The notes: a model not told the origin generated them from the letters alone. Positions 10,591-22,363 are shown, counted from the stretch's first letter. The stretch is 64,000 nt of DNA from Brachycybe producta (GCA_036925085.1 JAUPFP010000026.1:474001-538000); one strand, 5' to 3'. A program made the numbers and translations.

Positions 10591-12245
10591 TGGATTGGGT
10601 GATGGAGCAGGCCAACGACAGTTGGTGCTCCAAGGTGCGGATTGAGCTCCGCACCGACCCCGACTCGAACTTACGGTTCAAGTTTGTGATGGCAGGCAAA
10701 TTGTTGTATGCCATCAAATCCATTCAGGGTCGCACAAGAACTGTGTTGGTTGTGCCGAGAACATGTCTAGCCTTCTGCTTGCGGAATTTGCATGATAGAT
10801 CCGAAGCTGGTCACTTCGGAGTGTATAAGACCTACCAACAGTTACGTACTCGTTTCTACTGGTTGGGTATGAAACGTGACACGGTGGAGTATGTTAAATC
10901 ATCCTTGGTGTGTCAGAAAGTACGACAGTTCGCTAGAGCTCAAGGATTCTTGCAACTAATAGTTCCTGAGTACCCAGTTCATGCCTGGGGAATGGACTTC
11001 GTTGGGCCTTTTCCCGCATTTGTGGGTGGAGTCACTTAGGTATTGATCATGGTGGATTACTTCACCTGGTACGGCGTGGCAAAGGCAGTACGAAGGGCTA
11101 CGGCCGCTTGTGTTAAGTTTCTGAAAGATGAGATTCTGTCGGTGTATGGTACACCGACTACTCTCATTTTGGATCGTGGATCCCAGTTCTGCAGCAAGAT
11201 TTTGCGAAAGTTCCGGAAGCGCTATAATATAGCGCAGCACTTCATGATGGCGTACCATCTGCAAGTTAATGGGCTTACGGAGCGTACGAACAAGACCGTG
11301 ATGGAAACCATCAAACATTACCTTGATCCCCTCAAAGACCAACGTGATTGGTGAAAGAAATTGCGGCCTGCCATGTGGGCCTACAACACTGCGGTGCAAG
11401 AGAGCACGGAGGTGTCTCCGTACCAATTGTTGTTTGGGCGTGAGCCTAGGTTGGGGATTGACAATCTCCTTTCTAATGGTCCGGTCCGCGACTTGCCTGA
11501 CCAGCAAGCCGTGGAAGAGCGTGCTCATCAAAATTTGGCGGCCGCTCAGGCAAAACAGAAGAGCCGGTATGACGCTGGCCGGGTGAAGCCACCCCTGTAC
11601 CAGCCTGGTAATAAGGTCTGGATGAGGGATATGGCTGGGAAGCTCGGTCAAGCCAAGAAGTGGAACTTTGCTTACAAGGCTGAACTGGGTACGGTGGTCC
11701 GGCAAGTTTCCGAACTGGTCTACGAGGTTCAATTTGTAGATGGTTATGGTCAGAATGTGCGGGACCGATTTCACGTTGATAACTTGAAGCCGTACGTTCC
11801 CACATGTGGAGTTCGTGAGGAAGATGGCCTAGGTGGCTCTGAAACCTCATCAAACTCCAAAGGGACCAGCGAAGCCGAGTCCAATGCTGATGGAGGTGCC
11901 AGGAGTGACGATGTCTCTCCAGGACCCTCCGGTCAGCCTGGCTTGGCAGTAGAGTCTACCGACTCTGAGACAGAGGAAGCACCTCAGCCCAGGTATAACC
12001 TCCGTCTGAGGAAACCGAAGGCTTTTGGGGTGGTTCAACCTTCCTCTGTTGCACCAGTGAACACCAGGATTTTACAAGGACTCTATGAGTCCTTGAGCTG
12101 GTGGGAGAGATCAGGCCGATCCCTGGAGTGGGATAATGGCCAGATTCGTAGAAATAAAATCTGGGAACCCAGAGATCCTTGGATGGGTCACTGCCTGTCT
12201 GTCACGGACAGATGGCGGTTGTCCAGGGAGAACTGGGTGGAGTAA
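10591..12245 (+). pseudogene. Integrase of element A
   Basis: Integrase joins cDNA to the host genome. The N-terminal zinc-binding region reads LHD...H, then SSLVCQK, where the first of the paired Cys is Ser instead of the Cys seen in element E. The catalytic core shows WGMDFVGPFP (D), ILDRGSQFC (D) and NGLTERTNK (E) in the order expected of a DDE retroviral integrase. In-frame stops occur near 11037 and 11352. The C-terminal part (11361..12245) has the Gypsy DRFHVDNLKPYVP motif followed by an acidic Ser-rich tail. No chromodomain is evident. Confidence 0.82.
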
Positions 12246-12924
12246 TCCACAAGTCCCCAAAGGGGAATTTCCTTTTCCTAACCTTTGGTTGTATTGTTTT
12301 ATTGCTTTTGGGTGTGTCAAGTGGTCATTGACCGCTTGAACACATGGTTTTGGTGGAGGCGTCACCTTCATGACGGGGCCGTGAATAACACGGTATTTGC
12401 CGGCCGAACGCCGTGGAACTTGGTGGAGACCGAGTTCTACAGAGTTTGGATGGTGAAATAGTGTTTTTGGACGGTTCTGTCCATGAAACCTCCGTGGAGA
12501 ACGGTTTCGACTGTAGACCACGTTCTTCTAACGAACGGAAAGTGGTTTTTCACGGTAAAAGTCTGCGTAAACCACTCCCCAAGCAACCTGAATTCCCGGT
12601 ACCGGTTTTGGACGGTCCAAACACTTGTTTGGCCGATTCCGACCGTGCGGATCCCGTGAGGGATGGTTTTTACCGTGTGTCACGGGATATGCACGGTGGA
12701 AACGGGATTTCTTACGGTGGGGTACCGTGGAAATCACCGCCAAAGGTACCGAACAATAAATTTCGTTTTGGACCGACCGAAAACGTTTTTGGCTGGTTCC
12801 GACCGTGCAATTACCATTGGGGATGGCTTTGGCCGTATGTGCCTGCCCGGCCGGAAAGCAATTTTACACGGTTTTGGCTCGTGGAAATTGTTTCCTACCG
12901 TAATAGGTCGATTACTTACGGTGT
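12246..12924 (+). other. Spacer between pol and ORF3 of element A
   Basis: There is no convincing gene. The stretch repeats ACGGT, ACCGT and GACCGTGC words and contains hairpin-like pieces similar to the leader, for example GGACGGTTCTGTCC near 12470. It would be the 3' part of an intron if ORF3 is made from a spliced RNA. Confidence 0.5.
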
Positions 12925-12941
12925 TTTTTTATCTTTTTCAG
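12925..12941 (+). promoter_or_regulatory. Splice acceptor ahead of ORF3 (element A)
   Basis: A pyrimidine-rich run of Ts ends in TTTTTCAG at 12941, followed by GTAGCCACGGCGGAG. At the same place element D has TTTTTTTCGCTTTCTAG followed by GTTCACCATGGCGGA. Both the acceptor and the start-codon context are therefore shared by two diverged copies. In A the start codon reads ACG. Confidence 0.7.
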
Positions 12942-15803
12942 GTAGCCACGGCGGAGAAGGATGATACTGGTGGGGGCAGCGGTTCCTCCTCCCTCAGCTT
13001 TTTTGCATCCGGGTGATGCGGAGATGTTGGAGTCGGATGCCGCTTGCTCCCCAGACTCGTTGAGTCAGGCCATTGCGGACTTGACTGACGGTGGACCTTT
13101 GGGTCTGCTATTGGTCGAGGATGCTGTGGTGGCAAGGCCGTCCCCTCGAACCCTTCTGTTTTATGTGTCTGATTGGGGACGGTTAACACCACCTCCCACC
13201 GTGAAGTCTCCGAGGGCAACCATTCAGTTGGGAGCCATGGAGATTCCGGCAGTTGGTGAGCCAGTGGGGGCAAGCACGCCCGTCGGAAAGGTGGCCACCG
13301 GTTTGGCAGCTACCTCCCTGACGAAGTGTGAGACTCCGGCGGACCAAAGCCAGCTAGAATTGGCTAGCCTGGCTGAGGGAAGCAGGGATGCCTCCCTAGG
13401 AGGAACCCTGGTCATAAACAAGGAGGCTTAGATGACACCACCGAGGATAATGTGGTGCCCTTCTCCAGGCGGTGGCGAGGCCAACATATCCTCTCTTCAG
13501 AGGACTCTGCGGAGTCTGAAGGGAGAGGATCAGGCTCCCTGGGTAAACGGCCATTGACCGGATCCCAGGAGGGTACTCCAGCCCGGAAGGGCAGTCCAAT
13601 TCCGGTCGACCCGTTGGGGAGACGGAAGTGGCCTGTCTAGAAAGGCAGGACGAAGCCGCGCAGTACCAAATGGCGTCAGGTGGTTTCCTGATGTCCGATT
13701 TAAAACGCTACTTCGTTGGAGAACACCCTACCCAGCAGTTCAGAAAGGACGGTTTAAAAACCAAGAAGAAGTCCGGAGCTGCTAGGTACACTGCCAGGAT
13801 GAAAGCTTTGGCATAGAGAGAGGCTCAGTTGGAGAAGATGAAGGCTGCTATGGCGGAGTTTACGCCGGCCGTGGGTCTTCTCCCTGAGTCTCAAGCTCAT
13901 CCTGAGGGAGCCACAGGGGCTGCCCGGCCTGTCGGCCAAACACTTGTCATGGGTTCACCCGCGACAGTGGCTGGTCCTTTGGGTTGGCAGTCTGCGACTC
14001 CCAAGAGGGACCGACGAGCGGAAAAGAAGGCCAATCAGCCTTCTCCTCCCACTCCGAGGAAGAGCACTCCCACTAGTGGTGGTGGTGGTCAGGGACAGAA
14101 ATGTGCCCGCCCCTTCACCTCACCAGTGGCAAGTAATCTGGTGGAGAAGAAGGCCAAGACCTCTCATCGAGGTCTGGCCGGCTTCCCCAAAGGAAAATGG
14201 AGCCAGGAGGACCGCTTGCGGTACCACCAGGCACAGGTAGCCAGATGTGCTGCCCTTGTCCTTCGGGACAAGAAGTCCGCATGCCGATGGGAGTTTGAGC
14301 TCCAGAACTCAGTTTCCACCCCTGCGAGAAGCTGATGCCAGGAATCCACTCAATACAGGGGAACCTCCCGTCGGAGTTGGTGCCACTCCAATTCCGAGTG
14401 CCACTACAGCCGCTGGCCAACAGCGTATCACCCAAAGGGGGCGATACAAGCTGCCAAGGCACCTCACCAAGGTGCGGTAGTTAAATCTGTTCGTGGCAAG
14501 GGCCAGCCGACCCTTGCCCTGGAGAAGAAGAGAAATCTTTCCCGGGATGGAAAGGGACGCTTCGTGGCGACATGAGCATCCTCGGCCGTTGGTTCGGCTA
14601 CGGGAGCTAGTTCAAAGACTAGTACAGCTTCGGCTGGAAAGTCTGTGGCTAGCAAGTTCGGTCATTCAAAGGGGGTTAACCACCCTCCTAAGACTGACCG
14701 GCCCGGTAAGTCTGTGAGCATAGGTGCGTCCAGCTCACAGCCCAGTAAACCTTCTTCACATAAGAAGAAAAAGAAAAAAAAGGGCAAGAAGGCCCGACAT
14801 GAGAAGAAGGGAGGTCCGATGACTTCCACCTGTAGGTCCCAGGGGACTAGTGGTGGTGGAAGTATCGGGACGGAGGAGGAATAGTCCCGACATGATGCGA
14901 CCGTGTCGGCCGGGAGCCAACCGCACCATACCCATCATAGTAGGACGGCACGGATGGATGATATGTCAACGCGAGACATTGTGCTCGGCATACCTTCATC
15001 CTCCCTGAATGTGGTAGTGGTACCGAACTTAGTAGTTCGGTCGGTGGGAACTCTCCACCGGGTCAGTTCACCGTTACCTAGCGGTGGGGGCAGCCCGGCG
15101 GGGAATGATGGCGTTCCCGCCAAACATGGTCCCGTGCCTTCCAGTGGAATACCACCCTTCTCTCCGGGTCCCGATGATGGGGTCTTTGTGGCCCTAGGAC
15201 CGGAAGAGAGCCAAGTCTCCCCAGCCCGAGGGCGAGAATCGATGCTTTGGTGCAGAGCCTCCGTTTTCAGGAGAGGTCTTTCTGAATAACCGGCTTGGTT
15301 TGTGGCAGGACCAGCCAGGAGAGGGGTACCAATACCACGAATATTATCGTCTGGGAGAGCCACTCCCATTTCCGTAGATGCCGTCTTTGCCATCATTTGC
15401 CATGCGATATGTGCTGGCATTTGGCAGTACAGACTATCCGGTGTTGCTGGTCGTCAACCCGGTAAGGAGATGCTATGCTGTTCTTGATGTTGTGGGAACA
15501 GGAGCTGGACTAGTTCGTGTAGCCCAGCTCGCAGCCCCATACATCCAGCGTCTCCTTAGCTGCGACTTGGAAGATATGGTGGGAGAATTGGTAACCCAAC
15601 CACTACGAGGGAGCGTGTCCGATCCTGTGGCTGCCCTCGTAGACCTTCTGACAAGTCGAACTCTATGTCAGAGTCTGCAACTTGACACACTTGCCATCGA
15701 AGAGTTTCGGCAGCAAGAGGTGTCAAGACTCAGGGGGACGGATGGGTACGTCGATGGTGGGTACGTCGGTGGATGTCAGAGTGGATGGTAGCTCCGATGG
15801 ATC
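12942..15803 (+). pseudogene. ORF3 of element A, unknown function
   Basis: This is a 2.9-kb coding region in the position where some Gypsy elements carry env, but I see no signal peptide or clear membrane anchor. Open pieces at 12961..13431, 13628..13816, 13829..14335, 14645..14884 and 15378..15791 lie in several frames, separated by stops and frameshifts. Features in order are an acidic/hydrophobic N-terminus, a GGFLMSDLKRYFVGEHP block, a Lys/Arg-rich middle with a poly-Lys run near 14765..14800, and a C-terminal domain. That domain contains AFGSTDYPVLLVVN and ALVDLLTSRTLCQSLQL, and its counterpart is found in elements C and D. The first codon, ACG, matches an ATG in D. A nucleic-acid-binding or particle-associated role is possible from composition only. 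Confidence 0.65.
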
Positions 15804-15884
15804 TACCACCAAAGAAATCAGTCTGAATCTGAGTGGGGGTCGCAGGCGCAATCCTTGCTGGCTCGACTGACCTGATCCCGGGGC

Positions 15885-15906
15885 GGATCAGGGAAGTTGA
15901 GAGGAT
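15885..15906 (+). promoter_or_regulatory. Polypurine tract, element A
   Basis: The purine-rich GGGAAGTTGAGAGGAT lies directly before the 3' LTR, the expected place for plus-strand DNA priming. A related AAGTTGAGATGGT precedes the LTR of element C. Confidence 0.65.
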
Positions 15907-16648
15907 TGTGACGACCCAGTTTTGCTCTCTTGGAAAGCAACACTAAATACCTGCTGTCGTCTGCTATGCACCTCTAATTGGTTGCCAGGCAGACAACAAA
16001 ATGGCCAGCAAGGGTCACTGTCCTCCCCCAGGTGGAGCAGCCTGGGGGTGTATATAATGGCGGCGGCCATTTTATACTTGGCAGTGAAAGTGATACCCTT
16101 ATGCTGTGTGCATGTGATTTGGTGCTCTCATCATTTTCAACAGGTGGCCAAGATGGCCACCATTCATCTTTTGCTTTGTTTGTGTGTGGAGGTGAATGAC
16201 CTCTTCTCCTGGCTGGATTAGCCAGGAGACTAATCTATTATCTCCGTGAGTGTTTTCCATAATTTATTGATTGAATAAATTATAGTTATTTTCACTCTTA
16301 AACCACTGTGTCTGTGTCTTAATTATTATACATAATTACTGGGGAATTTACCGTGGGGAGGGTGGGGGTTTACCGGTGGGGTGTCACCGGTACTTCACCA
16401 TCCTGTTTCGGCATGGTCTTTCGTCATGTCGGCCGGTGCTTCGTGTCGTCACCCACGGTGAGATCCACCGGGGGTTCACCGTGGGTTATCCGTCGTGTTC
16501 GGCGGTCATACGACCGTCGATCGTCAGGGACGACTTCCATTCGATGCTACCCTAGACACAGATGGGTGCAAGAGGAGGGCTGGCCCGTGCTAGGTAAGTT
16601 TAAGGGAAATTTGCTGGGGTTATTGTAGTGCCCAGTCAGGTCTTTACA
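15907..16648 (+). repeat. 3' LTR of element A
   Basis: It begins TGTGACGACCCAG and ends GGTCTTTACA. TATATAA is at about 16051, the donor-like GTGAGT at 16246..16251, AATAAA at 16274..16279 and GTAAGT at 16594..16599. It is shorter than the 5' LTR through several deletions. Confidence 0.88.
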
Positions 16649-17580
16649 ACATTACTTTTAAAGTTTGTGCTCTTTCTTAAAGAAACTTTTTACATGAGAT
16701 CATGAAGACTTGAATTGCAATCGGATGTCAAAATGGTCATTATTTTTCGTTTTGTAATGAATTTGCCACTGTTTGTGAAGGGCACAGCATATCTCAGCTG
16801 TGCACCAAACTGGATATGAACATGATTTAATAGCTTTGAAAGGAACAAATTTATTGGTTTATTCTGCAATAACATTTACAAATAAAGCCCACTGTTGGTC
16901 AACAAGATAAGATAACAATGTATTCTTAAGTTCATTTGCGACATACACCTTAAAGCTCTCTCAATCTGCCTTTTTGTATTGGGGAATTGATCAGAAACTG
17001 ATCGGGAACTGATCATTTTTCAGTTTTAGTGATGACCTCAAGATAAATCATTTTGTGATCACTTTAGCCATCAACTATCTACTGACTTTACTTGCTCTGG
17101 AATATTAGTTAATGCTAAATCAAGAATGTTTGTTGATGTGCTTGAGAAATGTGTAGGAGTGTGTACAAATTTCTCTAGTAAATAAGTGGATGCATAGCTA
17201 GTAATATCTACCAATTAAAAATTTTGATATAATGCTTCATTAGTTTATTACCACTGAATTACCACTAGTCACAACACTGGCACCACTTTTTATTTGTGGC
17301 TGAGGTTCTTTGTGTTTAATAACAGTCTATCTATTATCTGTTTGGGCTGCATAATTACTTACAATGAGGTCAGTCCCAACAGATACACTAGGTTTCATCT
17401 CAAAACTACAACCACAAGTCTGACAAGCAACCTCATGTGTTACCTTGAGGCAAGCTTCACTGAACTGAAGAACCATAGCCTTCAACTCAGCAATGTCTTT
17501 CTGCATAGAAGTAACATCAGAGGAAGCCTGAGCACTACGAGTGGTGAGTTTGGGTGTCATAGGCATTGCTATTTTATTAA
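16649..17580 (-). pseudogene. Possible non-LTR retrotransposon 5' remnant
   Basis: On the minus strand a 79-codon frame (17327..17566) has a short coiled-coil-like stretch (MQKDIAELKAMVLQFSEACL) and a Cys pair, like the small ORF1 of some LINEs. Further downstream on the same strand, broken frames contain VHTPTHFSSTSTNILDLALTN, which resembles the endonuclease region of non-LTR elements. Several stops and frameshifts are present. The identification is tentative. Confidence 0.4.
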
Positions 17581-17966
17581 TTAGATAAAAATGTAAAAAA
17601 TATAGGTGTGCTTAATGCTTAAAATAATGAACGTTTATGTAGTTTGCTCAAATGCTTCAATTGGCGTCTATTTAAATCACAATAACTTAAAAAGTACTTA
17701 AATGATTTTAAAACTGATTAAACAAGCATGTTCAGCACACTGAGATCAACAAAGATGAATAGTTGAATTTAAATTTGGTGGAAGCTTTTCTTACTAATTA
17801 CAGCAAAAATCATATGTACATAGAAGGAAATACATGTATAAGAAAAAATAAGGTAGAATGGCGTTCTAATTAAAAATATTATATTATAAAAAACTACTCA
17901 TCCAAATTGAAATCTGATTTCAGAAACGTGTTCAGCAGGCCAAATACTATCTGAAACAGTGAAGAT
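17581..17966. other. AT-rich region, nothing recognised
   Basis: AT-rich sequence without open frames of note. Confidence 0.6.
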
Positions 17967-18100
17967 TTAACTATGGTGAAAGGTCTGCTGGCACCAATAT
18001 GGCGTCCTTCCCAGCAGCCTACTGTATGCTGCCAGGCAGATCACCATAGAGAGTTCGTCTGCTCAAACAAAAAATTGATTGAGCAGACCAGGTTGCCACA
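17967..18100 (-). repeat. LTR 5'-end fragment of the element E family
   Basis: Read on the minus strand it starts TGTGGCAACCTGGTC and continues through GGACGCCATATTGGTGCCAGCAG. It closely matches the first 120 bases or so of the element E LTR at 57314. The rest of the LTR is absent. Confidence 0.75.
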
Positions 18101-19479
18101 ATTTTCATTTCATTCGTTTGGCAAAGGGGTATGGGGACATATTGGACAATTCGTTTGGGGTCTGTAATTGTAAAAACATTAAGAACCCCTTACTTAATGG
18201 TCCTTTTATGTTTGTATCTTTCAAAATAATTGTTATAGACAAATTTAAAACATATTGTTTGGTTGGATCTTTGACAGAATAATCAGACTTTGAGCGGTGT
18301 TTACACTTAAAATTAACTTCTGCAATCTGGCTTTCATACAATTTTATATAAGTGTAGGTTTTTGTTAAATTGTTACTTATTCTAGTGGACCAAGTAATAG
18401 TATCTTTTTTTTTATGGTCATTTTTGCATTTATGCATTCTGGTGCACTTCTAGTAACTGCGGGGGGCGCAAGACGTTTGGGGGTCCAAAAAACGAAATGA
18501 AAATTATGGTTTTTCAAAAATAATTGAATAAATTAAGCGAGTGATTCCGAATCGCTCGCTTAATTTATTCAATTAAAAGCTACATACTTGCACCTATAAA
18601 TGTTCATAGAGATCAATGGGCACGGCAGAGGAACGGTCAGAACAACAGTAGGAATAGTCGGAAAAAAGTAGGAACAGTCGGAAGGTTAGGTTTAGTTAAA
18701 TTAACCTTATTGCAGGGTGGTTGAGGAGCAGCCTCCAGTTTTTAAAAAATTACTAAATCAAATTAGTCCAGTGTTCGACTGTGCCCTTAATTGATTAACG
18801 GGAGGAATGGTTGGAACAATGGACACATTTGTTTTTATAATTTTTTTAAAAAATGGGGGGCTTGGCCCCAGATCCCTGCAACAAGCTTAATTTCCTAACC
18901 TTTCCTAACCTTTTGACTGTTCATACTGTTGTTCAGACCTGTTCTGCCATTCATCAACCCAGTATGAGGGCTATGTAGAAGGTAAGAGGGCACAAAGTTT
19001 TAAGTGGTGGAGGGTGTAACCAAGCCTAGCTACGTCACTGGTTGTGGAATGTAATACTGCTTTTGACCCTGATGATGGAGGAAATGAACTCCAAAATGTT
19101 GGTCTATATAAATCTTTATAATTCAACCAGTTGGACTTTTGTTCCTAGTTATTATTGACCATTGTGATTAAAAATTCTAATAAATCGTTTTTATCTACTG
19201 GTCAAATTTAAATTTATGTCCTAACTTTTTTAAAAATATACTTATGCAACATTTAGTAAAGGACATAATTATGGAACAATTACTAGTTTTTGAAATCATA
19301 TTTTGTGTCCCGTTTTTTTAATTTTACAAGTCTGGTCACATAGGGTTACCATATGGTAACCTAGTGACATCAGATTTGTAATAAAAAAATGTAATACATT
19401 CAGTCTCAGACATACAATAATGAATACAGTATGTCAAAATGACATCACATGCAACCCAGTCAAAAAAGTTATACTGGGC
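18101..19479. other. AT-rich region with a hairpin
   Basis: No gene is supported. Apart from the palindrome at 18521..18575 there are only short frames. Confidence 0.5.
18521..18575. repeat. 55-bp palindrome
   Basis: Two 27-bp arms (outer parts TAATTGAATAAATT and AATTTATTCAATTA) meet at 18548 with one mismatch. It could be the tip of a foldback or MITE-type element. Confidence 0.8.
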
Positions 19480-20160
19480 CAGTATAAATTTCTTATTGGT
19501 TTGTACTGGTTTCTTATTGATCATACTGAAACTATAATGGTCTTTATTAGGATGCTTAATGGTCATACTGGTTATATAATATGGTGAATGCCAATATAAC
19601 CATTAAAAACAATTTGGGCATTGATGGTTTTCACCAAAATAATATTGAAAACCAGTAGAACCAGTAAGAAACATGGTGGTCCTTGATAGTTGTAACGAGT
19701 ATAATATTTAAAACCATTAGGACCAGTAAGAAACACGGTGGTCTTTGATGGTTGTCACCAGTATAAAATTTAAATCCAGTAGGGCTAGTAAGAAACATGG
19801 TGATCATTGATAGTTACCAGTATAATATTTAAAACCAGTAGGACCAGTAAGAAACATGGTGGTGCTTAATTGTTGTCACCAGTATAATATTTAAAACCAG
19901 TAAGACCACTAAAACCATGGTGGCCATTGATAGCAGTCACCAGTATAACATTAAGAACCAGAAGGATCAGTGGAAACATCTTTAGTGGTTGTTACCATTT
20001 TAAACTATTAAAGCCAGTAGGAGAACCTGTTAGTATTGATGGTTGTTAACATTATAAACCATTAAGCAAGTAGGACCAGTGGGGACTATTATCATTGGTG
20101 GTTGTTGCCATTTTAAACCAGTAGAGCCAGTAGGAGATATGGTTGCTATTGATGGTTGTT
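19480..20160. repeat. Minisatellite, about 61-bp unit
   Basis: About nine to ten diverged units share the words ACCAGTAT, AATATTTAAAACCAGTAGG and ACCAGTAAGAAACATGGTGG. Spacing of the GTAAGAAACA word is about 60 to 63 bases through 19660, 19720, 19785 and 19845. The array decays toward both ends. Confidence 0.8.
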
Positions 20161-20254
20161 ATCTTCATGTGCCCTAGGTGAGACTTCATATTTGCATCCC
20201 AGTTGTATCCTGGACTATTTATCTACCTACCTATCCAACACGCTTATCTATTCC

Positions 20255-20431
20255 AACAGGCAGTTAGAAATTGGTCAGAACTTCAGTTGGCTCCACCCTT
20301 GTTATAATGACAGAAAACTTCTAATTGGCTGGTTATGTAGTCAGACTACATAACCAGCCAATTAGAAGTTGCCAGTCATCATAACAAGGGCAGAGCCAAC
20401 TGAAGTTCTGACTGATTTCTAATTGCCTGTT
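20255..20431. repeat. 177-bp palindrome (foldback)
   Basis: Two 88-bp arms run inward from AACAGGCA and TGCCTGTT to TATGTAGTC-A-GACTACATA at the centre (20343). Roughly nine in ten positions pair. The mismatches indicate some age. Confidence 0.85.
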
Positions 20432-20804
20432 CTATTCCAACCCAGTCATCTGTATATATAGAATCTTTAAAAAGTGGCATAGCTATGAGTGGCTAGTAGG
20501 TTGCATTGGTGTGTGACAGAGTCCCAGTGTGTTGCAAAATAAAAATACTAGTGCAGCCAGTTGTCTGGCAAAAAAAGAAAATTGTACTTGCAGCAAATTC
20601 TTACTTACTATTGCCCTAATATGTTGTTAGGAAAAAATTAAATTTACTAATCATTCAATGTTTATACTTCTGTTTAAATTAAACACTAAAAATGCATTTT
20701 TTTAAAATGTGCCCCTAGGACCATATGTGCCTTAGGCAACTGCCTAAGGTTGCCTAATGGTTGGGCAGGCTGTGTACTTGTATGATCTGTGTTTAACATT
20801 ATCA

Positions 20805-20960
20805 TTAATAGTTGTTTCCATTTTAGTCCAGTAGGACCAGTAGGAAAGATGGTTGCCATTAATGGTTACTACCATTATAAATCAGTAGGACCAGTAGGAA
20901 AGATGGTTGCCATTAATGGTTACTACCATTATAAATCAGTAGGACGATTGGGAAACACCG
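20805..20960. repeat. Tandem duplication related to the minisatellite
   Basis: A unit of about 58 bases containing CAGTAGGACCAGTAGG and GGTTGCCATTAATGG is repeated almost identically twice, with a partial third copy. It shares the ACCAGTAGG word with the array at 19480..20160, and isolated ACCAGTA words recur at 21480..21610. Confidence 0.8.
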
Positions 20961-22321
20961 AAATCATTACGTGATTAGCAATCATTTTTAAATCATGTTA
21001 GAAAATTATAAAATATATTTTATAATTTGTTTTATATTGTTTCCAGTTTTTGGTTGCATTTTGGAAAATTGTTTCAATTTACAATTATTTTATTTTTTAT
21101 TCGTTAATTTTCTTTTCAATTAGTTATTGATATGTTAATATCTCCTTAATATATAAACAACTAATTGATGATTTTCTAAAATGGAACTGAAAATTTTATT
21201 TCTAACAAAGGAAGGATCAGTTAGTAAGTTCTTACAAAGCATAATTTAGCACTCTCAAATGTGGCCATGGGTAAGTACCAGTGGGTGACTAGATCTAGAC
21301 ATTGGTGGCAATGACATTCTTGTGGCATTCTTATAAGTATTAATTAGAGTTTAAAGTGTTGAAACACATGTCACTGGCTTGGAATGTATAAGGGCAGCTT
21401 GGGTAATTAAGATTCTCCTTTTTAATTTTTTAGTTCTAAGTTAATACTCTTAAAAGTAATGACTAATCAAGGTTCCTTACCAGTAGAAACCAGTAGGAAC
21501 CAGTGTTCTTAATAGTAAAAACCAGTATTCACACCAGTGGGAACCAGTATGAATCCTTGTAGAAACCAGTATGAAATGTCCCGAAACACCAGTATGAGTT
21601 TTTACTGGTCCAGTCAGAATTGTCATGGTGGGTTTATAATAGTTCCATTATCAATCCAGGGCCGGCTCAACACGGTAAGCAACGGATGCACCGCATCTGG
21701 CTCCCCCAGGAGGGGGCACCGGGCGTCATCTGTGCTTTGGTCATATCTGGTCTTATCTTATAATATCAATTTTACCCAATAAATATATAATAATATTAGA
21801 TTTGAAAAACTTGAGCGACCACCACAGAAATAGAAAAATGTGTCTTACAGGGTAAAATGTAGGTGCTGCTTGGCACGTTTAACAGATTTCCAATAAAAAA
21901 AGTAAAAATAAAATTAATTTGACGTTTTCTTGCGTCACTGGTGCGCAAACCTATTTAACAGTCTCCCACAGTAAAAAGAGAAAAAAAAATTCGAAAATGT
22001 ACCAAAGTGCAAACCCCTAATCGGTGGCAGCATCACACAAGCCTAACCGTAACCATAACCATAACACTCAACCATTGTACCCAAAATAAAGAGCTGATTA
22101 AGGGCGCTGAACTGAAGGTTGCATCGGAGCGCCCGGTTGCCTAGAGCCGGGCTTGACGCTATCAGCATATCAGAGTTTTTTTTATTTTTCGCCATCTGAA
22201 CAAACTCATACTTTCCATATAAGCTGTTGATATCTGCAGTCAATCTTCTGGCGAAGTGGAAACTATCTATTAAAAGTAGTGACTTCTTGCTCAAGGTTAC
22301 AATGTTTTCCATTATTTTCGT
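20961..22321. other. AT-rich region downstream of the Wnt gene
   Basis: No gene is recognised. A minus-strand frame at 22043..22312 has no family features. GC-rich sequence near 21657 (CAGGGCCGGCTCAA) looks like a transposon terminus but no partner end was found. Confidence 0.5.
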
Positions 22322-22327
22322 TTTATT
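22322..22327 (-). promoter_or_regulatory. Polyadenylation signal of the Wnt gene
   Basis: AATAAA on the minus strand lies about 40 bases after the Wnt stop codon. The spacing is short but workable. Confidence 0.5.
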
Positions 22328-22363
22328 TCATTATTCAGTTTTTAGTTAAGCATATTAACTTCG

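Larger units (their letters stand above)
4117..16648 (+). mobile_element. Gypsy-type LTR retrotransposon A with ORF3
   Basis: This is a 12.5-kb element with two LTRs (840 and 742 bp), a primer-binding-like site, a tandem-hairpin leader, gag with one CCHC knuckle, and pol in the order protease, reverse transcriptase, RNase H, integrase. Pol is followed by about 0.7 kb of spacer and a further 2.9-kb coding region (ORF3). The domain order and CCHC/DTG/YxDD motifs place it in Ty3/Gypsy. The LTRs differ by many substitutions and indels, so the insertion is old. The flanks read CCAT before and ACAT after, an imperfect 4-bp duplication. Reading frames are broken in every gene. GC content is clearly higher than in the flanking AT-rich DNA. 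Confidence 0.88.

Noticed and set aside
10956..11774. Long minus-strand open frame of 272 codons
   Set aside because: It is the reverse of the element A integrase and shows no motif of its own.
12942..15803. Env (fusion glycoprotein) as the identity of ORF3
   Set aside because: No signal peptide, furin-like site, fusion peptide or clear transmembrane anchor is visible in any frame, so function is left open.
21650..21790. hAT or SINE starting CAGGGCCGGCTCAA
   Set aside because: The start resembles a transposon end, but no partner end, target duplication or Pol III boxes were found.
22040..22080. Telomere-like TAACC repeats
   Set aside because: Only three irregular units (AACCGTAACCATAACC); too short to be a telomeric array.
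22043..22312. Extra coding exon downstream of the Wnt stop
   Set aside because: The minus-strand frame has no family features and lies after the Wnt poly(A) signal.
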